Assembly: GCF_026891095.1 (NCBI RefSeq)
Contig: NZ_JAPTNL010000007.1
Span: forward strand, 62,001-126,000
Direction: 5' to 3'
Origin: Roseovarius salincola
GTDB lineage: Bacteria > Pseudomonadota > Alphaproteobacteria > Rhodobacterales > Rhodobacteraceae
Length of the DNA stretch: 64,000 nt
Position 1 is the first letter of the stretch. Each line of letters opens with the position of its first letter. This document shows positions 1 through 8,400 of the stretch, in pieces. The position numbers and the translations under genes were made by a program. A model generated the notes under the pieces. That model did no database searches. It worked only from the letters and a program-made list of their open reading frames with translations, and was not told the origin of the DNA.

Positions 1-2
1 CG

Positions 3-101
3 GCGATCTTCGTGATCTGGAAACGCTTCACCCTCCGGCGGGTCGACCGTCAGATGTTGCAACCCATCCGGCCTTTCCACTCAACCCAACCCGGCGAATG
101 A
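3..101 (+). CDS. C-terminal end of a probable RND heavy-metal efflux permease (CusA/CzcA type), cut by window start
   Basis: An open frame runs from the window edge to a TGA at 99-101. The visible 32 residues begin AIFVIWKRFTLRR, which is how CusA/CzcA-type RND permeases end: the last membrane helix followed by a basic cytoplasmic tail. The next gene, 32 bases downstream on the same strand, is a CusF-like copper chaperone, the usual partner of such pumps. The assignment rests on this short tail and on context; another polytopic membrane protein could end the same way. Confidence 0.45.
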   Translation, partial: AIFVIWKRFTLRRVDRQMLQPIRPFHSTQPGE

Positions 102-133
102 CCGGTCCCATCAAACGCAAAAGGAGATCCAAC

Positions 134-463
134 ATGCGCAATTTCCTGCTTTCCCTCGCCTTCGCCGCAACTGCCCCGGCGCTCGCACTGGCCAGCGACG
201 GGCATTCCGGGCACGACATGTCCTCTCATGAGGGAACGGCCGGTGTTCATGCCGAAGCCACCGTCAACAGCATCGACGGCGACACGGTGAACGTTACCCA
301 CGGCCCCATCGCCGAGATCGGCTGGCCGGCGATGACCATGGATCTCGGACTGCTGGACGGGGCCGAGGTCGATGGTGTGGAATCCGGCGACGACGTGATG
401 ATGATGCTCGAAAAGGGCGAGGACGGCATGTACGCCATCCGTGCGCTGATGCCGAAAGAGTGA
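134..463 (+). CDS. CusF-like periplasmic copper-binding protein
   Basis: A 109-residue secreted protein that probably carries Cu(I)/Ag(I) in the periplasm and hands it to an RND efflux pump. Residues 1-20 form a signal peptide. A short His/Met-rich stretch (about 22-40) precedes the CusF OB-fold. His56, Trp64, Met67 and Met69 (GWPAMTMD) have exactly the spacing of the E. coli CusF ligands H36, W44, M47 and M49. The ATG at 134 is chosen because AAGGAGA lies about 5-8 bases upstream and because an earlier in-frame ATG at 98 would bury the signal peptide. It follows the tail of a probable RND pump, and a hairpin follows its stop. Regulation is not visible. Confidence 0.85.
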   Translation: MRNFLLSLAFAATAPALALASDGHSGHDMSSHEGTAGVHAEATVNSIDGDTVNVTHGPIAEIGWPAMTMDLGLLDGAEVDGVESGDDVMMMLEKGEDGMYAIRALMPKE

Positions 464-485
464 CGCAGTCCTTTGATGACAGGGG

Positions 486-513
486 GCGCGCCCGGTGTGG
501 AATCCGGGCGCGC
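486..513 (+). terminator. Hairpin terminator after the cusF-like gene
   Basis: A perfect 10-bp GC stem (GCGCGCCCGG / CCGGGCGCGC) with an 8-base loop lies 22 bases after the stop codon and is followed by a weak T-containing tract (TCTATAT). It probably ends the copper operon, although the T tract is poor. Confidence 0.55.
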
Positions 514-608
514 TCTATATGGCTGCTGCCCCGTCTGACCTGCCAGCCACGCAAACGGCCCGTTGCAGAGATGCACCAACCGCCAAATCCCGCGCGCATG
601 CTTGAGCT

Positions 609-1499
609 TCAGGACGAAAGTGCGGAATCGACATTTTGTTCAAGAAGATACTGGACTAAGGGGTTCGGGAACCGGCGCCGCAGCGTGATCGCGAAAAAGG
701 TTTCCTTGATCCGGGGATGTTCTTTGGCTTCCCTGAGCAGACCGGAGTTCAGTTCGTCTTTCACGACGATCGGTGCAACAAGCGCAAGCCCGACATCTTC
801 TCGTGTCAAAAGACGCATCATGGCCATGTCATCCACTTCGGCGGCCACTTGCGGGCGCACCGACAATCGGCTGGCCATGGCATCGAAAGCTGTACGTACG
901 CTATTGTCCGTCGTGGGCAGAATAAATGGCTGGTCAAGTAGGAGTTCCCTGATCGGGCGGTCCGGGTCGAGACGCTCGGGGGATCCGACAATGCGGACAT
1001 CCTGCTCCGCAATCTGGTGCGTTTCGTAGGGTGTCAGGCTGTCATCTGGTGGCGGGCGGTTCATTAGCACCAGATCAAAGTTGTGCGTTCCCAATCCTTC
1101 AAGCAACTCGGTCGGGCTACCTGATCGCAAGATCAACTCAACATCCATGCGTGACAGAACCGGCTTCAGAAAACCGATCTGAAAGTTGCGGGACAGGGTT
1201 GCAAGCGCCCCCACCCGCAGCGCCTTGCGGCTTTGGACTGTGCTCGTCAGTGTGGCGACAAGTTCCTGTCCGGTCGCGAAGATCGCATCCGCGTGGTCCA
1301 GCGCAATACGTCCGGCCTCCGTCAGATGAAGCTGCCGCCCGCGCCGGTCGAAAAGCGCATGCCCCAGACGTTCTTCCAGCTGTTTGATCTGAACCGACAG
1401 GGCCGACTGTGACAGGTTCAGCCGCTGCGCAGTGCGCGTCAGGTTCCCGTCATGCGCAACGGCCCAAAAATATCGGAGGTGATGATAGTTCAGAGGCAT
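609..1499 (-). CDS. LysR-family regulator, probable controller of the dab operon
   Basis: A 296-residue LysR-type transcriptional regulator. The N-terminal winged helix-turn-helix spans about residues 3-62 (HHLRYFWAVA...LSQSALSVQIKQLE), followed by a substrate-binding domain of about 90-290. It is transcribed divergently from dabB, with 113 bases between the two starts. That arrangement is typical of a LysR protein controlling its neighbour and resembles the CbbR/CcmR regulators of inorganic-carbon genes. The N-terminal region also resembles NhaR-type LysR proteins, so the effector cannot be named. Dyads that could be its operators lie in the shared promoter region. Base composition is less G+C-rich than most of the window. 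Confidence 0.85.
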   Translation of the reverse strand: MPLNYHHLRYFWAVAHDGNLTRTAQRLNLSQSALSVQIKQLEERLGHALFDRRGRQLHLTEAGRIALDHADAIFATGQELVATLTSTVQSRKALRVGALATLSRNFQIGFLKPVLSRMDVELILRSGSPTELLEGLGTHNFDLVLMNRPPPDDSLTPYETHQIAEQDVRIVGSPERLDPDRPIRELLLDQPFILPTTDNSVRTAFDAMASRLSVRPQVAAEVDDMAMMRLLTREDVGLALVAPIVVKDELNSGLLREAKEHPRIKETFFAITLRRRFPNPLVQYLLEQNVDSALSS

Positions 1500-1503
1500 A
1501 GTA

Positions 1504-1563
1504 TTCTATTTATTAGAACGATAACTAAACGACAATATATTTTTAATGACAGGCTGATTGTCA
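1504..1563. promoter_or_regulatory. Divergent LysR/dabB promoter region with two dyads
   Basis: The 113 bases between the two starts are the most A+T-rich of the neighbourhood. They contain TTCTA-N5-TAGAA (1504-1518), which fits the T-N11-A LysR box, and TGACA-N7-TGTCA (1547-1563). The first dyad almost touches the LysR start, as autoregulatory sites do; the second lies about 50 bases upstream of dabB. Assignment as LysR operators is inference. Confidence 0.5.
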
Positions 1564-1612
1564 TAATCGGTTTCCAAAGGCCTTTGGCCGCGATAACCGA
1601 GGAACCCCGATC

Positions 1613-3163
1613 ATGACGTATCTCATGTTGCCGCTTGTCAGTCCGATCGTTCTGCTTTTGGCGTCACTTCATGCCGCGCGCCATCCAGGGAAACGTCCCG
1701 GGCTGGTGCCGAAACTTACCGAGGCGGCCGCATTCGTCGCCTTCGCTATCGCGGCATTGGCTGCAATGCTCCTCGCGGTCAAAGGCCCGGGCAGTTCGGC
1801 GCTGATCGGGATCTTCGGCATCGGCCTGTCGGTGCGGCTCGATGCGGTCAGCGCGGTGATGCTGGTGCTCGTCAGCTTCATCGGCTGGATCGTATTGCGC
1901 TATTCCAAGACCTACATGGATGGAGAGGCGCGGCAGGGGGCGTTCACAAGCTGGATGTCGGCGACACTGGCTGCGGTTCTGCTCCTTGTGATGGCTGGCA
2001 ATCTGTTTCAGCTCTTCGCGGCCTGGACGCTGACCAGCCTGTCCCTGAACCGGCTGCTGCTGTTCTATCCCGAACGCGTCACGGCCCGTCGCGCCGCGCG
2101 CAAGAAGGCCATCGTGGCACGCACCAGTGAGATCGCCCTGGCTGGCGCTGTGATCCTTCTGATCGGCGCAACCGGAACCACCGACATCGAAACCATCCTG
2201 GCGACGGCACAAGCCAGTTGGCTGACGATGATCGCGGCCTTGCTGATCGCCATCGCCGCAGTGCTGGCATCCGCACAATTCCCCGCGCATGGCTGGCTGA
2301 CCGAAGTGATGGAAGCCCCGACGCCGGTATCCGCCCTTCTGCATGCCGGTGTCATCAACGCGGGCGGGTTCCTCCTGATCCGGTTCGCCGACGTGATGCT
2401 CCTTGCTCCGGGGGTCATGGCGCTGCTTGTCATGCTCGGAGGGTTCACCGCGCTGTTTGGTGGCTTGGTGATGCTGACACAGCCTGCGGTCAAGACGTCA
2501 CTGGCATGGTCGACCATCGCGCAGATGGCCTTCATGGTCATGCAGTGCGGCCTGGCGCTTTTCCCGCTGGCCTTGCTGCATATCGCGGCACACTCGCTTT
2601 ACAAGGCGCATGCCTTCCTCAGTTCCGGCGAGGCCGTGCGAAATGTCGCGGCAATCCACCGCCCCGGACCGATTGCAGTGCCAAGTGCCCGCAACGTCGT
2701 GCAGGCCTTCGCCGTTGCCATCGTGATTTATGGTCTTGTCGGCGCCGTTCTCGGATTTGATGGGAAATCAATCCAGGCCATAGCCTTGGGCGTGATCCTG
2801 ATCTTTGGCGTCGCCTACCTGCTGGCGCAAGGCTTTGCCGATGCTGCGCCGCGCGCGCTGATGCAGCGCACAGCGACCTATGCCCTGGTGACCTCGGTCA
2901 GCTATTTCGCGCTTCAGGTCGTCGCGCAGTCAGTCACCGCCGGCAGCCTGCCCACGACGCCCAGCCCCGGCCCCCTGGAATGGGCGCTTATCATCCTCGC
3001 CCTCGTAAGCTTTGGCTTTGTCGCCGTGGCGCAGGCGACATTCCCGCTCTGGGCATCGCATCCGGCAGCAGCCGGGCTTCGTGTTCACCTGACCAACGGC
3101 CTCTACGCCAATGCGATCTTCGACAAGCTTCTGGACGGATGGTCCAGGCGCTCAGCAAGCTGA
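1613..3163 (+). CDS. dabB: DabB, proton-channel subunit of the DAB inorganic-carbon transporter
   Basis: A 516-residue polytopic protein of the NuoL/MrpA antiporter-like family (Proton_antipo_M). In the DAB complex this subunit is thought to let cations flow down their gradient to power CO2 hydration by DabA in the cytoplasm. About a dozen hydrophobic segments are visible. The conserved channel signature around residues 225-265 (PTPVSALLHAGVINAGG) is intact. The start at 1613 has GAGGAA upstream. dabA begins 14 bases after its stop. Because the partner is DabA and no other complex I or Mrp genes are present, a role in complex I is unlikely. Confidence 0.88.
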   Translation: MTYLMLPLVSPIVLLLASLHAARHPGKRPGLVPKLTEAAAFVAFAIAALAAMLLAVKGPGSSALIGIFGIGLSVRLDAVSAVMLVLVSFIGWIVLRYSKTYMDGEARQGAFTSWMSATLAAVLLLVMAGNLFQLFAAWTLTSLSLNRLLLFYPERVTARRAARKKAIVARTSEIALAGAVILLIGATGTTDIETILATAQASWLTMIAALLIAIAAVLASAQFPAHGWLTEVMEAPTPVSALLHAGVINAGGFLLIRFADVMLLAPGVMALLVMLGGFTALFGGLVMLTQPAVKTSLAWSTIAQMAFMVMQCGLALFPLALLHIAAHSLYKAHAFLSSGEAVRNVAAIHRPGPIAVPSARNVVQAFAVAIVIYGLVGAVLGFDGKSIQAIALGVILIFGVAYLLAQGFADAAPRALMQRTATYALVTSVSYFALQVVAQSVTAGSLPTTPSPGPLEWALIILALVSFGFVAVAQATFPLWASHPAAAGLRVHLTNGLYANAIFDKLLDGWSRRSAS

Positions 3164-3177
3164 AAGGGACAAAACTG

Positions 3178-5586
3178 ATGTTTGCAAAACTCGAGACCTT
3201 CCCCGCCGCCCTTTTGGAACTTGTCTCAGCGGCCAACGGTGCGGCGAAGGCGATCCCACCGCTTTTCCCGCTCGCGGCGAATGTTGCGGTGAACCCTTTC
3301 CTTGGCCAGACCGGCGAACACCTCGCCGTCACCGGCGCGCGTTTGGCGCGGGTCGCGGGCACCAAGATGACGCCCCCGCGCGCGCACTGGACCAGGAAAC
3401 TGGAGATCGGTGAAATCACGGAAGCGGACCTGATGGATGCACTAGCTGCGGTTGAAGGGCAGTTTGCTGTGCCAAGCCTGCGCGATATCAGAACCGCTTT
3501 GGAAAATGAACCCGCCGAACCCCAAGCCCTTCCCACCGTAGCCGAGCTTGCTGCGGAGGTTTCGGGCATTGACTGGCCGGGCCTGATCGAAGACCGCATC
3601 GGGGCCTGGGCCGCAGGTCATTTCGACCAGGGACAGGCACTCTGGCAGCAAGCCAAAACCGGTGGCGCCTTCAGCGCATGGCGGGATTTTGCCTCGCGCG
3701 ATCTGACGCCCGAGATCCAGGGTCTCGAGGGCTTTTGCGCCTTTGTCGCCGACACCAACCGGTCGCATTGGCGCTGTATCGGCCGCGCATCGGAAAAGCT
3801 CGGCGTGACCCTCGCCGCCGCGCCAACCGCGTTCCACCGTTGGCTGATGACGCTGGGCGGATGGGCGCAATACGGGCGCTACCTTCTGTGGCAGGCTGAA
3901 TTGAATGGCGAACAGGAGAATACCGTCACCGAGCTTCTGGCGATCCGCATGGTGTTCGACGAAGCGCTGTTCGAACGCTACGAAGACCAGATCGTCAACC
4001 GCTGGGCGGAGGCTGTCGTCGCCCACGAGTCACCTGTCATCCCATCATCGGACCTTGTCATCGACGCGGTGCTTCAGGACGCGGCAGAAAGGGCCGAGCA
4101 GCGTGCCCTGGGCGACAGGCTGCTGCGGACCAAACCGCGCAAGGCCGAAGAGCGTTCGGATGTGCAGGCGGCGTTCTGTATCGACGTTCGCTCCGAGGTC
4201 TTCCGCCGCGCGCTGGAGGCACAGGACGAGAGCGTCGAGACAATCGGTTTTGCCGGGTTCTTCGGGTTGGCCAGCGCCCACAAATGCGCTGGATCGGATG
4301 TGACCGAACTGCGCGGTCCGGTGCTCTTGCGACCGAGCGTGACATCACAGGCGGACGAACCCGAGAAGACCGACCTCAACCGCCGTTACATCGCACGGGC
4401 AAAACGTGCCTGGGGCCGGTTCAAGCTGGCGGCTGTCTCGTCTTTCGCCTTCGTGGAAGCCACAGGCCCGCTCTATGCAGGGAAACTCGTACGGGACTCC
4501 CTGGGTCTGGGCGGCCGGGTTAAGACGGATCCATCGCCCAGACTGGACCCGGAGATCGACCTGAAAGCGCGTGTTGAAATGGCTCAGTCAGTGCTGACAG
4601 CCATGTCACTTACGGATAACTTCGCGCGGATCGTACTGCTGGCCGGTCACGGCGCCGACGTCACCAACAACCCGCACGAAAGCGCGTTGCAATGTGGCGC
4701 CTGTGGCGGATACGCGGGGGACGTGAATGCCCGGCTTCTTGCGGGTCTGCTGAATGATCGTGACGTGCAGCTTGGGTTGCGTGAAGTGGGGATCGACATC
4801 CCTGCCGATACGGTATTCCTGCCCGCCATGCACCATACGACGACCGACGAGGTGACCCTCTTCGAGCAAGATTTGCCGGGGGAGAAACTGATAAGCGGAC
4901 TCGCACAACTGCGAAAGTGGCTGGCGTCTGCCGGGCGCCTTGCGCGTGCGGAACGCATGCAACGTCTGCCGCGCGCAGATCAAGCAGCGACGGTCCCGTA
5001 CCGGGCACGGGACTGGGCCGAGACACGTCCCGAATGGGGATTGGCCGGATGCCGTGCCTTCGTCGCCGCGCCGCGCCACCGCACGGACGGTGCGGACTTG
5101 TCCGGGCAGGTCTTCCTTCACAACTACGACTGGCGTCGCGATGACGGGTTTGGCGTTCTCGAATTGATCATGACGGCACCAGTCGTCGTCGCCAGTTGGA
5201 TCAGCCTTCAATATTACGGCTCGACCGTGGCGCCCGGGCTATTCGGTGGTGGCAACAAGTTACTGCACAATGTGGTGGGTGGCATCGGCGTTCTCGAAGG
5301 CAATAATGGTGCCCCGCGTCCCGGCCTGCCGTGGCAGTCAGTCCACGATGGTGACGGGTTCCAGCACGATCCCCTGCGCTTGTCCGTAATCGTTGAAGCT
5401 CCTCTCGAGGCAATGACCGAAATTCTCGGGCGCCATGCCGCTGTCTGCGAATTATTCGATAATGGCTGGCTTCACCTGATCGCTATGGATGACAACGGCA
5501 AGCTGGCCTGGCGCTATCGTGGAAACCTGAAGTGGACATCATTCAAAACGCAGACCGACGTCACAAGCCAAGTTGCAGCGCAATAG
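3178..5586 (+). CDS. dabA: DabA (DUF2309/UPF0753), zinc-dependent CO2-hydrating subunit
   Basis: An 802-residue DUF2309 protein, the beta-carbonic-anhydrase-like subunit of the DAB system that traps CO2 as bicarbonate in the cytosol. The four zinc-site positions established for Halothiobacillus DabA2 (C351, D353, H524, C539) are matched here by Cys334, Asp336 (CIDVRSE), His491 (AGHG) and Cys506 (QCGACGG), with identical 2- and 15-residue spacings within each pair. The ATG at 3178 follows AAAGGGA and sits 14 bases after dabB, so a longer in-frame reading back to 2980 is rejected. It is probably controlled with dabB by the divergent LysR protein. Confidence 0.92.
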   Translation: MFAKLETFPAALLELVSAANGAAKAIPPLFPLAANVAVNPFLGQTGEHLAVTGARLARVAGTKMTPPRAHWTRKLEIGEITEADLMDALAAVEGQFAVPSLRDIRTALENEPAEPQALPTVAELAAEVSGIDWPGLIEDRIGAWAAGHFDQGQALWQQAKTGGAFSAWRDFASRDLTPEIQGLEGFCAFVADTNRSHWRCIGRASEKLGVTLAAAPTAFHRWLMTLGGWAQYGRYLLWQAELNGEQENTVTELLAIRMVFDEALFERYEDQIVNRWAEAVVAHESPVIPSSDLVIDAVLQDAAERAEQRALGDRLLRTKPRKAEERSDVQAAFCIDVRSEVFRRALEAQDESVETIGFAGFFGLASAHKCAGSDVTELRGPVLLRPSVTSQADEPEKTDLNRRYIARAKRAWGRFKLAAVSSFAFVEATGPLYAGKLVRDSLGLGGRVKTDPSPRLDPEIDLKARVEMAQSVLTAMSLTDNFARIVLLAGHGADVTNNPHESALQCGACGGYAGDVNARLLAGLLNDRDVQLGLREVGIDIPADTVFLPAMHHTTTDEVTLFEQDLPGEKLISGLAQLRKWLASAGRLARAERMQRLPRADQAATVPYRARDWAETRPEWGLAGCRAFVAAPRHRTDGADLSGQVFLHNYDWRRDDGFGVLELIMTAPVVVASWISLQYYGSTVAPGLFGGGNKLLHNVVGGIGVLEGNNGAPRPGLPWQSVHDGDGFQHDPLRLSVIVEAPLEAMTEILGRHAAVCELFDNGWLHLIAMDDNGKLAWRYRGNLKWTSFKTQTDVTSQVAAQ

Positions 5587-6166
5587 TCCGTCTTTCCGCC
5601 CGCCCGGAATTGTGGATATGCCGTTGCGCGCGGGACATCTTTCTTAATTTCCAGGGTTTGGGAGGAAGGATATCTGTGTAGTCGGAGTCCCGTGTTCCGG
5701 CGCAAGTCTGGGAGAGCAGAGCGCTCGTGCTCAAGCGACAACGTTGGCCCTGTCCACCGAAGGACAGTTCGGCTTGGGCAAGACTGGGTACTTTTGGGAT
5801 GGAATGTCAGCCGCCGATCCGCGCAGAACACCGGTTGATGTTCGCAAGAGGGCCGAGTGCCATCTCAGCCATGCTCAAGATAAGGCGCCTGGCATCGTCA
5901 GTGACGGTACAAGGCCCGTCACCTGCCTTGCCAAGTGGTTGATGAAGCTGCGCAAAAAGCGCGAGCGGGACATTGAGACATTTGGAAAAGAAATGATCGA
6001 CGCGACAGAGCTAAGCTGACTGATCACGCAATCGCATTGTCATGCCATTGTGCGCAAACGATTTGGCACGTCCGTCGGCAGAGAAGCGGCAGACACAAAG
6101 TTCCGGCAATCCGAACTGAGAAGGATAAAGAGTTAATCCCTCGATAACTGAATTTGAGTGAAGTTA
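5587..6166. other. Gene-poor stretch between dabA and tRNA-Met
   Basis: About 580 bases with no gene I can support. Overlapping open frames of 70-90 residues exist around 5727-6019 on the plus strand. None shows a domain, a signal peptide or a good ribosome binding site, and two frames stay open over the same stretch. It may be the decayed edge of an inserted segment, because it abuts the 3' end of a tRNA gene. Confidence 0.5.
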
Positions 6167-6243
6167 TGGTAGCGGAGGAGGGACTTGAACCCCCGACACG
6201 CGGATTATGATTCCGCTGCTCTAACCACCTGAGCTACTCCGCC
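6167..6243 (-). tRNA. tRNA-Met (CAT), elongator
   Basis: The minus strand folds as a complete 77-base tRNA. The acceptor stem is GGCGGAG with CTCCGCT (one terminal G-U pair). The anticodon stem GCGGA/TCCGC holds the loop ATCATAA (anticodon CAT), the T arm contains GGTTCAAGTCC, and the discriminator A and CCA are encoded. The G-U first pair and lack of an initiator-type acceptor argue for elongator Met. The sequence does not look like the lysidine-modified tRNA-Ile2, though anticodon alone cannot exclude it. Confidence 0.93.
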
Positions 6244-6313
6244 AGAACGAGGCGGTAGGTATGACAGGCCGTGCGTTGCGTCAAGGCGAAAAAACCGGAT
6301 TCTCGCGGGCGTG

Positions 6314-6859
6314 TCAGCCGCCGGGAAGAAGGGGCTCGATCTCGCGGGTGATCCGCGACGCGCCGGGCTTGACCACCGAGCCCCAGGTTCCCGCGACGCT
6401 GCCGTCGGGGGCAAGCAGGATCTTGTTGAAGTTCCAGGCCGGTTGGAACCCTGTCGTTTCGTTCACCCAGCGATAGAACGGATGCGCATTCGACCCGCGC
6501 ACATGGGTGATGGTGGTCATTGGCAGGTCGAGGCCGAAATTGACCTCGCAGAACTCGGCCACCTCGGCTTCGCTGGCAAGCTCCTGCTTGAAATCCTGCG
6601 AGGGCACCGCCAGCACCACCAACCCGCGGTCGCGGTAGCGGTCGTAAAGCGCCTGAAGCCCGTCATACTGGGGCGTGAAGCCACAACGCGAGGCGGTATT
6701 GACCACCAGCACCGGCTGACCGCGCCAATCGGCAAGCGAGAGCGTGCCGCCATCGATCGACTCGAAGCTCCAGTCGGGCGGCGCGGCAAGCGCGGGCGCG
6801 GCCAGAAGTGTGGCAAGCAGGGCGAGGACCGCATGAAGGCGGCGAAACAGGAACGGCAT
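6314..6859 (-). CDS. Glutathione-peroxidase-family protein, exported
   Basis: A 181-residue thioredoxin-fold peroxidase with an N-terminal signal peptide (about 1-26), so it probably works in the periplasm reducing peroxides. The peroxidatic Cys59 lies in NTASRCGFTPQY, and the WNFNK motif near residue 150 supplies the catalytic Trp and Asn. The usual Gln-containing segment is divergent (AVPSQDFKQE). It uses cysteine, not selenocysteine. The ATG at 6859 is preferred over 6868 because AAGGA lies 8 bases before it; the earlier ATG would overlap that site. It stands alone between the tRNA and a divergent dehydrogenase. Confidence 0.85.
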   Translation of the reverse strand: MPFLFRRLHAVLALLATLLAAPALAAPPDWSFESIDGGTLSLADWRGQPVLVVNTASRCGFTPQYDGLQALYDRYRDRGLVVLAVPSQDFKQELASEAEVAEFCEVNFGLDLPMTTITHVRGSNAHPFYRWVNETTGFQPAWNFNKILLAPDGSVAGTWGSVVKPGASRITREIEPLLPGG

Positions 6860-6959
6860 GGGTTTCATCCTTCGCAAGGTTGATGGCAATATAGAGTGCG
6901 GCGAAGGTGGGTCCAGAGGTGACTTGTATCCGCGCCGGGGCTGACGCATCTTCGGCGCC

Positions 6960-8399
6960 ATGAAACATGACACAGACGGAAACCTCATGGATGCGCTTGG
7001 CGCCATTGTCGGCACGGCGCAAGTGATCACCGGCAAGGATGCCGAACCCTGGTCGCGCGAGTGGACAGGGCACGCGCGCTGGACGCCGCTGGCGGTGGTG
7101 CGCCCCGCCACCACCGAGGAGGTGGCGCAGATCGTGCGCCTGGCCAATCGCAGCGGCACCCCGATCGTGCCGGTTTCGGGCAATACCGGGCTGGTCGAGG
7201 GCACCTGTGGCGAGGGCGCGATCATGTTGTCGCTGGACCGGATGTCGGCGATCCGCGAGGTCCGCCCCGAGGCGCGCATCGCCATTGTCGAGGCCGGCGC
7301 GATCCTGTCGCGCATCCATGATGCGGTCGAGGAACACGGCTTGATCTTTCCGCTTTATTTCGGGGCGCGCGGTTCGGCGATGATCGGCGGCGCGTTGTCG
7401 ACAAATGCGGGCGGGTCCAACGTGCTGCGCTATGGCAGCACGCGGCATCTTTGCCTCGGCGTCGAGGCGGTTTTGCCCAATGGCGAGATCGTTGACCTGA
7501 TGAGCGAGCTGCACAAGGACAATTCCGGCTATGACCTGCGCGATCTGCTGATCGGAGCCGAGGGCACCTTGGGCATCATCACCGCCGCCGTGATCAAGCT
7601 GCACCCGAAGCCGCTGGCCTATGCGACGGCCACGGTGGCGGTCGCGTCGCTGAATGACGGGCTGGCGCTGTTGAACCGGCTGCAAAAGGAAAGCGGCGGC
7701 GCGGTCGAGGCGTTCGAATTCATGCCGGGCCTCTTCATGGATGCCTATCTGGAACGCCATCCCGAGGCGCGTGCGCCCTTCGAGGCGCGACATGACGTGA
7801 ATATCCTTGTGGAACTGGGTGCGCTGGCGCCGCGCGATGCGACCCCCGGACCGGATGGCCAGACCCCGGTGGCGGCCCAGCTGGAAGAGGTTCTGACGGG
7901 GCTCTTCGAGGAGGGCGCCTTGCTGGATGCGGTGGTGGCGCAATCCGAGACGCAGCGCCGCGAGATGTGGGCGCGGCGCGAGGCCTCGGCCGAAGTGGCG
8001 CGGCTGCGCCCGGATGTGATCGACAACGATGTGGCGGTGCCGCTGGACAAGATGCAGGTTCTGCATGAGCGCATCACCGCGCGGGCGATCGAGCTGGACC
8101 CCGGATTGAAGCCGATCTGTGTCGCGCATCTGGGCGATGGCAACCTGCATTTCGCAGGCTGGCCCTCGAGCCAGGACCCGGCGGTTCACAAGGCGATCAA
8201 GGCCGCGGTCGACGAAGAAGCGGTGCGCCTTGGCGGCACGTTTTCCGCCGAACACGGGATCGGGCTGGCCAAGCAGTCGGCGATGCGGCGGTTCAAGAAC
8301 CCCGCCGCGCTGGCGGCGATGCGGGCGATCAAGCAGGCGCTTGACCCCAATGGCATCATGAACCCGGGCAAGGTTCTGCCCGGAGAAGACCCCGATTAA
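6960..8399 (+). CDS. FAD-linked oxidase, D-2-hydroxyacid (D-lactate / D-2-hydroxyglutarate) dehydrogenase type
   Basis: A 479-residue flavoprotein of the FAD_binding_4 / FAD-oxidase_C family that oxidises a D-2-hydroxy acid to a 2-oxo acid. The FAD-binding loop PVSGNTGLVEG lies at about 71-81. A second nucleotide-contact segment (GARGSAMIGGALSTNAGG) is at about 138-155. The C-terminal metal and substrate residues are in CVAHLGDGNLH and GGTFSAEHGIGL, and the family ending LDPNGIMNPGK is intact. The substrate is not fixed by sequence; D-2-hydroxyglutarate and D-lactate are both possible, glycolate less so because no GlcE/GlcF partners are present. It converges with hemC with one base between the stop codons. 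Confidence 0.85.
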   Translation: MKHDTDGNLMDALGAIVGTAQVITGKDAEPWSREWTGHARWTPLAVVRPATTEEVAQIVRLANRSGTPIVPVSGNTGLVEGTCGEGAIMLSLDRMSAIREVRPEARIAIVEAGAILSRIHDAVEEHGLIFPLYFGARGSAMIGGALSTNAGGSNVLRYGSTRHLCLGVEAVLPNGEIVDLMSELHKDNSGYDLRDLLIGAEGTLGIITAAVIKLHPKPLAYATATVAVASLNDGLALLNRLQKESGGAVEAFEFMPGLFMDAYLERHPEARAPFEARHDVNILVELGALAPRDATPGPDGQTPVAAQLEEVLTGLFEEGALLDAVVAQSETQRREMWARREASAEVARLRPDVIDNDVAVPLDKMQVLHERITARAIELDPGLKPICVAHLGDGNLHFAGWPSSQDPAVHKAIKAAVDEEAVRLGGTFSAEHGIGLAKQSAMRRFKNPAALAAMRAIKQALDPNGIMNPGKVLPGEDPD

Positions 8400-8400
8400 G

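Noticed and set aside
5727..6019. Small open frames in the dabA-tRNA gap
   Set aside because: Two overlapping frames of similar length, neither with a ribosome binding site or recognisable domain; described as a gene-poor stretch instead.
6314..6859. Selenocysteine in the glutathione peroxidase
   Set aside because: The active-site codon is for cysteine, with no in-frame TGA.
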